Assembly (NCBI GenBank): GCA_045611845.1
Contig: JAZKXZ010000030.1
Coordinates: 1 to 8,567, forward strand
From: Enterocola sp045611845
GTDB lineage: Bacteria; Bacteroidota; Bacteroidia; Bacteroidales; Paludibacteraceae
Direction of reading: 5' to 3'
Length of the DNA stretch: 8,567 bases
Shown: positions 1 to 7,013 of the stretch, one piece after another
Numbering within the stretch: position 1 is the stretch's first letter
Layout of the letters: each line of letters starts with the position of its first letter
The notes under the pieces: generated by a model
Seen by the model: the letters and a program-made list of their open reading frames with translations, nothing else
Databases searched by the model: none
Told to the model about the DNA's origin: nothing
Position numbers and translations under genes: made by a program

Positions 1-85
1 CATTATTCATTGGCACAAGCACTGGCGCAGAATATGCTAAAGTAGCTACAAAAGCAAGTAATATTATTGATATAAGTTTTTTCAT
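1..85 (-). CDS. Secreted or membrane protein, N-terminal fragment (cut by window edge)
   Basis: An ATG at 85..83 opens a frame that runs off the left edge of the window after 28 codons. It begins MKKLISIILLAFVATLAYSA and continues PVLVPMNN. This is a textbook Sec signal peptide: a short lysine-rich start, a hydrophobic core of about 12 residues, and a small-residue cleavage site (AYSA). The gene begins 6 bases after the stop of the Wzz-like gene on the same strand, so it is probably the third gene of that operon. The mature protein is not visible, so its function cannot be stated. Given the neighbours, an envelope or polysaccharide-related exported protein is a reasonable guess, but only an inference. 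Confidence 0.6.
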   Translation of the reverse strand, partial: MKKLISIILLAFVATLAYSAPVLVPMNN

Positions 86-91
86 TAAAGT

Positions 92-1039
92 TTATTTTTT
101 AAGCCATTCCTTAATATTTCCTCTGTATTCGAAAAGCAAAATAGAAATTAATGCTAGCACAAATAATATAATACAATATTTAGGAGCTGTTTTTATTGGG
201 TGGTTGCTATATGTGTCTGAGATAGAAAGTGCTGTAATTTTCTCTAACGCCAATGTATCGCTATTCAATCTGCTTTCGATATTGATAACTCTAGATTTTA
301 GAGCCATCAAATCGCTTTGAATCCATTGATTTTTGTCTTTGATACTGAATGTTTCACCAGATGTACCTAACACAACTTGATTTGCATCTGAGGTGAAATA
401 TTGAATATAACGAAGTGAATCTAATAATTTTATCTCATTTTTAAATGTGCTTAACTCGCTTCTCATTACAGAAAGACGTCTATCGTTTAGAATAGAGAAA
501 GAAGAACGTTCGTTTAGATAGTTAATCACCGCATCTGCAAAGATTGATAGTGAAGCAGTATCTTTTGCCATCACTTCCAAGGCTAACATATATGGATGTA
601 TTTTATATTTATGGTTTTCTTCCTTCGTTACATCTTCTTTGTCAACAGTATAGTTTATTAGTGTTGAGTCGATAGAAATTACTCTGTGTGGTCTTAATTG
701 AACTAAATTTTTTAGAGTTTCGTTGTCTAGTTGCAGAATAGTAGCCAATCTACCTCTGTTCATTTCAGACAGACCTTCTATTTCTTTAATGTAACTTGTA
801 CTGTTTGCTACATTGTTTTTAAGAATAATTTCGGCATTATATTTTGTGATAATAACTTTTGGAACAACAATAGACATAACTATGCCTAACAAGACAGCAG
901 CAAAAAGTATATACCATCTTTTAAAACAGATTTTTATAACAAGACATAAAGGTTTAAAGAAATAAGACTTTAAAAAGTTCCAGAAAATTGCCAATAAGTC
1001 TAGTAAATCTAGTTCTTTTTCTTGATTTTTATTTTCCAT
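92..1039 (-). CDS. Wzz-like polysaccharide chain-length determinant protein
   Basis: The 315-residue inner-membrane protein has the two-helix layout of Wzz/polysaccharide co-polymerases, which set the length of O-antigen or capsule chains alongside the Wzy polymerase. The cytoplasmic start contains an acidic/leucine stretch (ELDLLDLLAIFW, residues 9-20) like that preceding the first helix in Bacteroidota Wzz proteins. Helix 1 lies at about 42-60 and helix 2 at about 287-304. The periplasmic part between them is rich in heptad-like charged/hydrophobic segments (about 185-215 and 237-265). A proline-containing segment (HPIKTAP, 280-286) sits just before helix 2, as in the family. The tail after helix 2 is short, with no fused tyrosine kinase. 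The gene starts 1 base after the glucosaminidase stop, so the two are almost certainly co-transcribed. No glycosyltransferase or Wzy gene is visible, so the chain it might control is unknown. The fold call is good; the specific role is inferred. Confidence 0.65.
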   Translation of the reverse strand: MENKNQEKELDLLDLLAIFWNFLKSYFFKPLCLVIKICFKRWYILFAAVLLGIVMSIVVPKVIITKYNAEIILKNNVANSTSYIKEIEGLSEMNRGRLATILQLDNETLKNLVQLRPHRVISIDSTLINYTVDKEDVTKEENHKYKIHPYMLALEVMAKDTASLSIFADAVINYLNERSSFSILNDRRLSVMRSELSTFKNEIKLLDSLRYIQYFTSDANQVVLGTSGETFSIKDKNQWIQSDLMALKSRVINIESRLNSDTLALEKITALSISDTYSNHPIKTAPKYCIILFVLALISILLFEYRGNIKEWLKK

Positions 1040-1040
1040 A

Positions 1041-1934
1041 TTATCTAAGTTTTAATAATTGTCCAACTTCAGCCTTTGCATCGTAAGGCATATTATTTAA
1101 ATCGTATAGGCTATGCAAACGGATACCATATTTTTGAGATATATCGTGCATAGACTCACCTTTTTCTACAACATGAATACCTTCACCCCATGTAATCTTC
1201 TTCTTTTTCTTTTGTAGATATACTATAGTACCTTCTTCTGGCTGACGAGTTTTTCTATCAACATCGTTGTATGAATAAATAAGACCAAAAGGAATGTTAT
1301 ATTTCACAGCTATAGTATAATAAGACTCGCCATTTTGTACATAAACATATTTAAGTCCAGATTCGTTTTTCTCTTTTACAGTTTTCGCTGGTGTTTTTAC
1401 ACCTTCTTCTTTAGAGGTAAAACTTTCTTTATCGTACTTATATAGTTCGTATTTTTCTATAAGTGTAATAAGTCTGTTTGGATAGTTTGGGTCCGTAGCA
1501 TAACCTGCTTGTTTCAAGCCTTTTGCCCAAGCTTTGTAGTCTGTTTTATCCAATTCAAAAAGGAATGAATAACGTGGTCTGTCTTTAAGAAACTGAGAGT
1601 GGTCTATAAAAGACTCTTCTGCTCTTTCGTATTTTCTAAAACATTCGTTTCTTTTATCGTCGTCGTGATAAATCTTTTCTCCAGACCAATCGTTGTGACA
1701 TTTAATGCCAAAGTGGTTGTTTGCTTGCACTGCCAATCTACTAGTACCTGCAGCAGACTCCAATATACCTTGTGCTAGCGTAATAGATGCAGGAATACCA
1801 TAATCGTTCATTTCACGCATAGCAATGTTACAATATTTTTGTATATACGCTTCATTATCTTGCGACGCAGACATACAAAAAACATTTCCAAATATTGCTA
1901 CTGACACTATTAATGTCTTAATTAATTTTCTCAT
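1041..1934 (-). CDS. Secreted N-acetylglucosaminidase (GH73) with two C-terminal LysM domains
   Basis: This 297-residue exported enzyme is predicted to cleave the glycan strands of peptidoglycan. Residues 1-23 form a signal peptide (MRKLIKTLIVSVAIFG core, cleavage near MSAS). Cys20 is not in a convincing lipobox, so a soluble periplasmic protein is more likely than a lipoprotein. The GH73/FlgJ-type catalytic domain covers about 26-165. The probable catalytic Glu59 lies in LAQGILESAAGTS, followed by NNHFGIKC (72-79) and the late motif AGYATDPNYPNRL (143-155). A charged linker (about 168-194) leads to LysM 1 (about 196-241) and LysM 2 (about 254-297), which bind GlcNAc-containing glycans. It is the first gene of a leftward operon with the Wzz-like gene. 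An exact TAnnTTTG -7 element lies 21 bases upstream of the ATG. Roles in cell separation or wall remodelling are typical for the family. Confidence 0.92.
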   Translation of the reverse strand: MRKLIKTLIVSVAIFGNVFCMSASQDNEAYIQKYCNIAMREMNDYGIPASITLAQGILESAAGTSRLAVQANNHFGIKCHNDWSGEKIYHDDDKRNECFRKYERAEESFIDHSQFLKDRPRYSFLFELDKTDYKAWAKGLKQAGYATDPNYPNRLITLIEKYELYKYDKESFTSKEEGVKTPAKTVKEKNESGLKYVYVQNGESYYTIAVKYNIPFGLIYSYNDVDRKTRQPEEGTIVYLQKKKKKITWGEGIHVVEKGESMHDISQKYGIRLHSLYDLNNMPYDAKAEVGQLLKLR

Positions 1935-1954
1935 TTTGCTTATATAATAACGTG

Positions 1955-1962
1955 CAAATATA
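1955..1962 (-). promoter_or_regulatory. -7 promoter element for the glucosaminidase/Wzz operon
   Basis: On the minus strand the sequence reads TATATTTG, an exact match to the Bacteroides -7 consensus TAnnTTTG. It lies 21 bases upstream of the glucosaminidase ATG, giving a very short leader. At the expected -33 distance (about 20 bases further up) there is no good TTTG, so the -33 element is weak or degenerate. Confidence 0.6.
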
Positions 1963-2006
1963 CTATTTTTTTATGAAATATATGAAGATATTCTTTAGAT
2001 TTTAGT

Positions 2007-2014
2007 TATCTTTG
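2007..2014 (+). promoter_or_regulatory. -7 promoter element for the cdd-lptF/G-ribBA operon
   Basis: The plus strand reads TATCTTTG, an exact match to TAnnTTTG. It lies 30 bases upstream of the ATG at 2045, so transcription would start near 2018-2022. No clear TTTG is seen at the -33 position. The predicted -33 region overlaps that of the leftward promoter at 1955-1962. The site also helps choose the cdd start: a TTG start at 2027 would leave almost no leader. Confidence 0.6.
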
Positions 2015-2044
2015 CGTTGATTTAATTTGGCATATAATATCTAT

Positions 2045-2461
2045 ATGGATTTAGAATTAATAGAAAAAGCTAAACTAGCCACCTGCACATCATACTCTCC
2101 TTATTCAAATTTTAAGGTGGGTGCTGCGGTGCGTATGGCAGACGGCAGAATTTTTACAGGTTCTAACCAAGAAAACGCAGCTTATAGCGCATGTCTTTGC
2201 GCCGAAAGAGTTGCACTACTTTATGCATGTGCCAATGCTGGCGACTCTTATCCTACAAGCATAGCCATTGCCGCATATCAAAATGGTAATTTTACAGAAA
2301 ATGTAATTACTCCTTGCGGTGAATGTTGCCAAGTGCTAGTAGAAATGGAGAAACGTTTTGGGCACAAAATTTCTATTTATCTATATGGAGAAAAAGGCGT
2401 AAAGAAATTAGAGAGTTCAAAAGAATTATTACCATTTGCATTCGAGTTAGGAGTTAAATGA
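2045..2461 (+). CDS. cdd: Cytidine deaminase
   Basis: This cytosolic zinc enzyme of pyrimidine salvage deaminates cytidine and deoxycytidine to uridine and deoxyuridine. From the chosen ATG it has 138 residues, the size of the small tetrameric type (Bacillus-like, three zinc cysteines). Substrate-site residues are in SPYSNFKVGAA (18-28) and GSNQENAAY (39-47). The zinc and proton-shuttle motif is C52-A-E54, and the second zinc motif is PCGECCQ with Cys91 and Cys94; Glu54 is the expected catalytic acid/base. The frame extends upstream to a TTG at 2027, but ATG 2045 is preferred because it gives the normal family N-terminus (MDLELIEKAK) and a plausible leader behind the -7 element at 2007-2014. 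The stop overlaps the next start by four bases (ATGA), implying translational coupling with the LptF/G-type gene, although the two have no known functional link. Confidence 0.93.
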   Translation: MDLELIEKAKLATCTSYSPYSNFKVGAAVRMADGRIFTGSNQENAAYSACLCAERVALLYACANAGDSYPTSIAIAAYQNGNFTENVITPCGECCQVLVEMEKRFGHKISIYLYGEKGVKKLESSKELLPFAFELGVK

Positions 2462-3954
2462 TAAAACACATACATAGATACATATTAAAAAACTTTTTGA
2501 GAACTTTCTCAATTACATTTTTTGCAGCTGTATTCATTTTGGTAATGCAGTTTATGTTTCGTTATGTAGATGATATGGTAGGTAAAGGTGTTGCAATTTC
2601 TGTTTTAGGAGAATTCTTTTTCTACGCAGCCCTATCTGTAGTACCTCTTGCACTACCTCTTTCTATCCTACTTGGCTCGCTAATGACCTTTGGCAACCTA
2701 GGCGAAAGACTAGAATTACTTGCAATGAAAGCGGCAGGTATTTCACTTTTTAAAATAATGAGATCGCTTATTGTGCTTATAGGACTTGTTTCTATTGGTA
2801 GTTTTTATTTTGCCGACAACATTCTTCCAAGAACACAAGTTAGAATGTGGACTCTGCTATTTTCCATCAGAGAAGCATCTCCTGAGCTTGAAATTCCACA
2901 AGGTGTTTTTTACGATGGCATTACAGGTAGAAACATTTTTGTAGAAACAAAAAGAAATGGTTTATTGCACAATGTAGTTATCTACGACTACTCTAAAGGG
3001 TTCAACAACACAGGTATTATAATGGCAGATACAGGCACCATTAAACTTACCGAAGATAAGAAACACCTTATTTTAACCCTTAAAAACGGCGAATGTTTTG
3101 AAAATTTTCAAGACGAAAACAAAGCAAATAATAAGAACAATAAAATCATTCCATACAGAAGGGAAACATTTAGTAGAAAAGAACTTATCATAGACTTTGA
3201 CGCCAATTTCAAAGAACTAAGTTCTGCATTCTTAGAAGACCAATATATAGCAAAAAGAATTGACGAACTAAAAGAAACTGTAGACTCTATTGAATTAAGA
3301 ATTAATCAATACATAACAATTAGAGACGAGAGTCTTAAATCTAGAACATATTTCAATAGAGCAAATCAAAAAGCAGAAGACATTACAACATTCAAAGACA
3401 CAACAATAAAACTAGAAGAAATACCATATACACTGCAAAGTAAATTTGCACAATTAAGTAATAGTAACAAAAAATCAGCATTACAGCATGCCAAAAATAA
3501 ATTAAAAACTATAACAGATAAGCAACGAAAATACAATGCCGATGTAGAATGGCTAAAAGGTGAAGCAAGAAGTCATGAAATAGAAATGTATAAAAGATAT
3601 ACTCTAGCGTTTGCTTGTTTTATCTTCCTTTTCATTGGCGCGCCACTAGGAGCAATAATTAGAAAAGGTGGTATGGGTATGCCTGTGGTGCTTTCTACTA
3701 TCTTATTTATCATATACTATATCATCGACAACACAGGATACAAAATGGCTCGCGAGGCCATCTGGGAGGTATGGCAAGGCATGTGGCTAAGCGCCGCAAT
3801 ATTACTTCCATTTGGTATTTTACTCACCTATATGGCTGCTACAGAGTCTAGCATTATGAATGGCGAAAGTTATATTATGGCATTTAAGAAGATATTTAGT
3901 AAAAATAATGTTATATTTGCAAAAATCAGAAATTTAAGACAAAACAAAAAATAA
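2458..3954 (+). CDS. LptF/LptG family (YjgP/YjgQ) permease with large insertion
   Basis: This is an inner-membrane subunit of the LPS export ABC transporter, in which LptF and LptG pair with LptB2 to pull LPS out of the inner membrane towards LptC and LptA. Six helices are visible: about 14-35, 50-78, 101-119, 381-401, 406-424 and 441-462. The LptB-contact motif region is ERLELLAMKAAGISLFKI (83-100), and the family motif near helix 4 is FIGAPLGAIIRKGG (392-405). A periplasmic beta domain spans about 140-250. Residues about 255-375 form an extra charged, helix-rich segment that probably forms a coiled coil. This makes the protein 498 residues long against roughly 360 in Proteobacteria; longer versions are common in Bacteroidota. 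I cannot tell LptF from LptG by eye, so no symbol is given. A partner gene and lptB are not in the window. It overlaps cdd (ATGA) and is followed after 6 bases by ribBA. Confidence 0.88.
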   Translation: MIKHIHRYILKNFLRTFSITFFAAVFILVMQFMFRYVDDMVGKGVAISVLGEFFFYAALSVVPLALPLSILLGSLMTFGNLGERLELLAMKAAGISLFKIMRSLIVLIGLVSIGSFYFADNILPRTQVRMWTLLFSIREASPELEIPQGVFYDGITGRNIFVETKRNGLLHNVVIYDYSKGFNNTGIIMADTGTIKLTEDKKHLILTLKNGECFENFQDENKANNKNNKIIPYRRETFSRKELIIDFDANFKELSSAFLEDQYIAKRIDELKETVDSIELRINQYITIRDESLKSRTYFNRANQKAEDITTFKDTTIKLEEIPYTLQSKFAQLSNSNKKSALQHAKNKLKTITDKQRKYNADVEWLKGEARSHEIEMYKRYTLAFACFIFLFIGAPLGAIIRKGGMGMPVVLSTILFIIYYIIDNTGYKMAREAIWEVWQGMWLSAAILLPFGILLTYMAATESSIMNGESYIMAFKKIFSKNNVIFAKIRNLRQNKK

Positions 3955-3960
3955 TTATAT

Positions 3961-5160
3961 ATGGCACTAAACACTATAGAAGAAGCATTAGACGATTTCA
4001 GAGAAGGTAAGTTTGTTATCGTAGTAGATGATGAAGATCGTGAAAATGAGGGAGATTTCATTATAGCAGCAGAAAAAATTACACCAGAGGCAGTAAATTT
4101 CATGCTAAAAAATGGTAGAGGTGTACTTTGTGCTCCTATTACTGAATCACGTTGTGCAGAACTAGAATTAGATAAACAAGTAAGCAATAATACTTCTATT
4201 TTAGGTACTCCATTTACTGTTACTATCGACAAAATAGAAGGTTGCTCAACAGGTGTATCTACTGCCGACCGTGCAGCTACTATCAAAGCTCTTGCCGACC
4301 CTACTTCTACACCAAATACATTTGGTCGTCCTGGTCACATCAATCCTCTTTATGCAAAAGATAAAGGTGTGCTACGTCGTGCTGGTCACACAGAAGCTGC
4401 TGTAGACCTTGCTCGTCTTTCTGGTCTATACCCTGCTGCCGCTCTTATCGAAATTATGAACGAAGACGGCACCATGGCTCGCATGCCAGACCTACAAAAA
4501 GTAGCAGAAAAATTTGGCATTAAAATCATTACTATTCGTGATTTAATTTCATACAGACTTAAAAAAGAATCTATTATTGAAAAAGGTGAAAGCGCTCATC
4601 TTCCTACAAAATATGGCGACTTCACTATCATTCCTTTCCGCCAACTATCAAACGGACTAGAACACGTAGCACTTGTAAAAGGTACTTGGGAAGAAAACGA
4701 ACCTATCCTTGTGAGAGTACACTCTTCTTGCGTTACTGGCGACATTTTTGGTTCTCTAAGATGCGAATGCGGCGACCAACTTCACAAAGCAATGGAGATG
4801 GTAGAAAAAGAAGGCAAAGGTGTAATTATCTATCTAATTCAAGAAGGTAGAGGCATTGGCTTAATGAACAAAATTAAAGCATACTCTCTACAAGAAAAAG
4901 GTCTTGACACTGTAGATGCAAACATTCAACTTGGCTTTAGCCCAGACGAACGCGACTATGGCGTGGGCGCAAGCATTCTTCGTGAAATTGGCGTTAGAAA
5001 AATGCGTTTAATCTCAAACAACCCTGTAAAACGTATTGGTCTTGAAGGCTACGGACTAGAAATAGTAGAAAACGTAGGTATCGAAGTAGGTATCAACAAA
5101 TACAACGAACAATACATGCAGACCAAGAAAGAAAGAATGGGACATAACTTGAAGTTATAA
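3961..5160 (+). CDS. ribBA: Bifunctional riboflavin synthesis protein RibBA (DHBP synthase / GTP cyclohydrolase II)
   Basis: This cytosolic enzyme starts both branches of riboflavin synthesis. The RibB half (about 1-205) makes 3,4-dihydroxy-2-butanone 4-phosphate from ribulose 5-phosphate. The RibA half (about 206-399) opens GTP to the pyrimidine precursor with release of formate. RibB motifs are the acidic metal site DDEDRENEGDF (23-33), CSTGVSTADRAATIKAL (95-111), FGRPGHINPL (121-130) and RRAGHTEAAVDLARL (139-153). RibA motifs are the zinc cysteines Cys257, Cys268 and Cys270 in HSSCVTGDIFGSLRCECG, then QEGRGIGLMNKIKAY (294-308), DERDYGVGASIL (329-340) and SNNPVKR (352-358). All expected active-site blocks are present and the length is normal. 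Arginine codons shift to CGT compared with the AGA-rich permease gene upstream, hinting at stronger expression. It is the last gene of the operon; a terminator follows. No FMN riboswitch is seen upstream. Confidence 0.96.
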   Translation: MALNTIEEALDDFREGKFVIVVDDEDRENEGDFIIAAEKITPEAVNFMLKNGRGVLCAPITESRCAELELDKQVSNNTSILGTPFTVTIDKIEGCSTGVSTADRAATIKALADPTSTPNTFGRPGHINPLYAKDKGVLRRAGHTEAAVDLARLSGLYPAAALIEIMNEDGTMARMPDLQKVAEKFGIKIITIRDLISYRLKKESIIEKGESAHLPTKYGDFTIIPFRQLSNGLEHVALVKGTWEENEPILVRVHSSCVTGDIFGSLRCECGDQLHKAMEMVEKEGKGVIIYLIQEGRGIGLMNKIKAYSLQEKGLDTVDANIQLGFSPDERDYGVGASILREIGVRKMRLISNNPVKRIGLEGYGLEIVENVGIEVGINKYNEQYMQTKKERMGHNLKL

Positions 5161-5173
5161 GTTAGGAGTTAAC
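5153..5173 (+). repeat. Three tandem heptamers AGTTANN spanning the ribBA stop codon
   Basis: Three adjacent 7-base units read AGTTATA, AGTTAGG and AGTTAAC. The ribBA stop (TAA, 5158-5160) lies inside the first two units. The middle unit with its flank (AGTTAGGAGTTAA, 5160-5172) also occurs, base for base, at 2445-2457 at the 3' end of cdd, again just before a stop codon. This may be a short degenerate repeat family at gene ends, or coincidence. Confidence 0.45.
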
Positions 5174-5178
5174 TCCTA
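5163..5178. repeat. Perfect 16-base palindrome after ribBA
   Basis: TAGGAGTTAACTCCTA is a perfect inverted repeat with no loop, centred at 5170/5171 and beginning 3 bases after the ribBA stop. With no loop it would make a poor RNA hairpin, so its role is open: a DNA-protein site, a remnant of the heptamer repeat and its inverse, or chance. The real terminator lies further downstream. Confidence 0.5.
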
Positions 5179-5189
5179 CTAATATAATT

Positions 5190-5215
5190 AAGGGTGGCTC
5201 ACGCGAGTCACCCTT
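5190..5215. terminator. Bidirectional intrinsic terminator between ribBA and the converging secreted-protein gene
   Basis: AAGGGTGGCTC (5190-5200) pairs with GAGTCACCCTT (5205-5215) across a four-base loop ACGC: an 11-base-pair stem with one G-U wobble. On the plus strand it runs into TTTTCTT (5214-5220), serving the cdd-permease-ribBA operon. On the minus strand the stem is followed by CCCTTAATTATATT, so it can also end the leftward-read gene that stops at 5236. Confidence 0.88.
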
Positions 5216-5235
5216 TTCTTATGCTTATATTATTC

Positions 5236-6963
5236 TTAATATAATTTCTTAGTAACTTTTGAACCTTGGCGTTCAATTACAATTTCATTTGCATTTGGCT
5301 CGCTAATGCGCACACCATTTAAGTTGAAGTATTCTGCAGGAGCTTCTTCTGCTTCTACCTCATCGATAGGAGTATCTGTATCACCACCATCAGGACCTGT
5401 AGGTGCTTTTAAAAGTTTACCAATACGAGCTGGAGCGTATGTGATAACGTCTTCATCTTCTTTTTCCATACTAGAAGATTCATCCATTGAGTATGCTTTC
5501 TTAGCATTATCGAAGTAAGAAGGATCGTATGGAGTACCACCAATTGGGCTAGAACCATAGATATCAATATACATTACACCAATACCATATTCAGCGATGT
5601 AATCTGCTGTTATACCTAGTAGTGACAATGGGAATTTCCATTCATAGAATGTATGTGCAGTAGTAGATATTTCTGATTTTAAATCTGCAAAGCCAGTTTC
5701 TCCAGTAAGAACTGTTGGGTTATAACCAAAATTCTTCTGGCCATAAACATTTTTGATAGCAGGATGTAAATCATCATATTTACCATATTTCACACCTGAT
5801 GGACTTGGACATTCTGGACAATTATAGCAAGCGTGACCATCTGCTGTTGGAAGGAAGAAACCTGGAGTACCTACACCTGGTTTAGAAGAACCAATCCAGA
5901 TAGCATCTACACCATTAGCAAATTTAGCACCTTTTTGTCCTTCGCCATTCCAAATAGCATGGGTACCATTGATATAACCATCAAATTCTTCAATAGGACT
6001 TAGGTCAAATGCCCACATCATACGACCATCCATATTGTGAGGTTTAGATTCTCCTGGTTGTTTACCTTCACCACCAATATCCCAAACAGTATATACCAAC
6101 TGTACACCAAGATAAAGATTATCATTGTCGTATGCAGCAAAAATAGCGTATGAGTCAATGATTGGACGTTCGTGAACACCCTTAATTGCTTGGCAAACGT
6201 CACGAGCCACACCTTGAGCAATAATATCACTTGCTGTCCAGTGACTCATCGCGTTTGTAGCTTCACTATTGGCAAATGCCATATCTATGGTCTTTTTAGA
6301 ACCCACTTGACCATTTGGGTTTACTTGATAATATTTGGTATTTAGTTGAGGACCAGATTCACCTTCTCCTGGAGCAGGCATTTTAGAGTAGCTAAATGTT
6401 TGTGCTTTTTGTTTATCATCTGCCACAGCAAGAGTTTTTAATGTAGTAGATTCATCAAATACTAATGGTTCGCTGTAAATAGCAGATTCAGTAGATGGTT
6501 CTGTACCATCAGTTGTGTAATAAATAGTTGCTGCAGGAGAAACTGTTAGAGTTACAGTGATAGCTTCGCCATCTTTAAAGAATGCACCTGAAGCAGGATT
6601 AGCTGTTACATTTGGGATAGTAGGATCAATATACTCTGTACAAGAACCATCTTGATGATAAGTAGCTTGGTCAACGTACACAAGGTCGCCAGCACCAATT
6701 TTATTATCACCTTCGTGAATAATAATCATAGTAGGAAGGCTTTTTCCTGCTGGAAGTTCCCAATACCATTTACCATCTTTTTTGGTCATATTGTCACCAC
6801 CCCATGAACCTTTTGCAGTACAGTTTTCCGTATCATTCCAAGCCCATACTTGTGGTTGACCAAAACCTGTGCCATCAAAGTACACATAGTGATCCGCTGC
6901 AAATGCTGCAAACGAACCCATAGCCAATGCTATGGCTAAAAATAATTTTGTAAATAATTTCAT
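5236..6963 (-). CDS. Secreted modular carbohydrate-binding-like protein with Bacteroidales C-terminal tail
   Basis: From ATG 6963 the product has 575 residues and starts with a clear signal peptide (MKLFTKLFLAIALAMG, cleavage after AAFA, about residue 22). Residues about 25-103 resemble a family 26 starch-binding module: many aromatics (VYFDGTGFGQPQVWAW, KWYWELP), then IIIHEGDNKIGAGDLVYVDQATY. Residues about 116-193 match a chitobiase/hexosaminidase C-terminal-type beta domain (ATIYYTTDGTEPSTESAIYS). Residues about 207-515 form a beta-rich region with a DOMON/CBM9-like feel (YAIFAAYDNDNLYLGVQLVY); this last call is weak. A triple-cysteine cluster CYNCPEC lies at 379-385. After an acidic linker, the tail YFNLNGVRI...VIERQGSKVTKKLY (545-575) resembles the C-terminal tails of many Bacteroidales secreted proteins. 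No glycoside hydrolase domain is recognised, so a glycan-binding surface or extracellular role is inferred. A longer frame from TTG 7035 overlaps murB and its promoter and was rejected. Confidence 0.8.
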   Translation of the reverse strand: MKLFTKLFLAIALAMGSFAAFAADHYVYFDGTGFGQPQVWAWNDTENCTAKGSWGGDNMTKKDGKWYWELPAGKSLPTMIIIHEGDNKIGAGDLVYVDQATYHQDGSCTEYIDPTIPNVTANPASGAFFKDGEAITVTLTVSPAATIYYTTDGTEPSTESAIYSEPLVFDESTTLKTLAVADDKQKAQTFSYSKMPAPGEGESGPQLNTKYYQVNPNGQVGSKKTIDMAFANSEATNAMSHWTASDIIAQGVARDVCQAIKGVHERPIIDSYAIFAAYDNDNLYLGVQLVYTVWDIGGEGKQPGESKPHNMDGRMMWAFDLSPIEEFDGYINGTHAIWNGEGQKGAKFANGVDAIWIGSSKPGVGTPGFFLPTADGHACYNCPECPSPSGVKYGKYDDLHPAIKNVYGQKNFGYNPTVLTGETGFADLKSEISTTAHTFYEWKFPLSLLGITADYIAEYGIGVMYIDIYGSSPIGGTPYDPSYFDNAKKAYSMDESSSMEKEDEDVITYAPARIGKLLKAPTGPDGGDTDTPIDEVEAEEAPAEYFNLNGVRISEPNANEIVIERQGSKVTKKLY

Positions 6964-7013
6964 AATATATAATTTAAAGTTAAAAATGTTGCCTTTCCAA
7001 TGAAATACTAACA

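Noticed and set aside
2027..2044. TTG-initiated extension of cytidine deaminase by six residues
   Set aside because: The start would sit only 13 bases after the -7 element and uses a rare start codon; ATG 2045 gives the usual family N-terminus.
3955..3960. Possible FMN riboswitch ahead of ribBA
   Set aside because: Only six bases separate ribBA from the preceding gene, leaving no room, and no RFN-type structure is visible at the operon start.
3870..4286. Minus-strand open frame of 138 codons across the permease/ribBA junction
   Set aside because: It lies opposite two strongly supported genes, resembles no family, and its hydrophobic end only mirrors the coding strand.
4100..5160. Global recoding of stop codons to explain the TAA at 8514-8516
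   Set aside because: Neighbouring intact genes end with TAA at family-typical lengths, so TAA functions as a normal stop here.
5306..5518. Plus-strand open frame of 70 codons opposite the secreted protein gene
   Set aside because: The serine-rich translation is the complement of the acidic linker of the real gene; nothing supports expression.
6018..6230. Minus-strand open frame of 70 codons within the secreted protein gene
   Set aside because: It is an alternative frame of a well-supported gene with no independent start signals.
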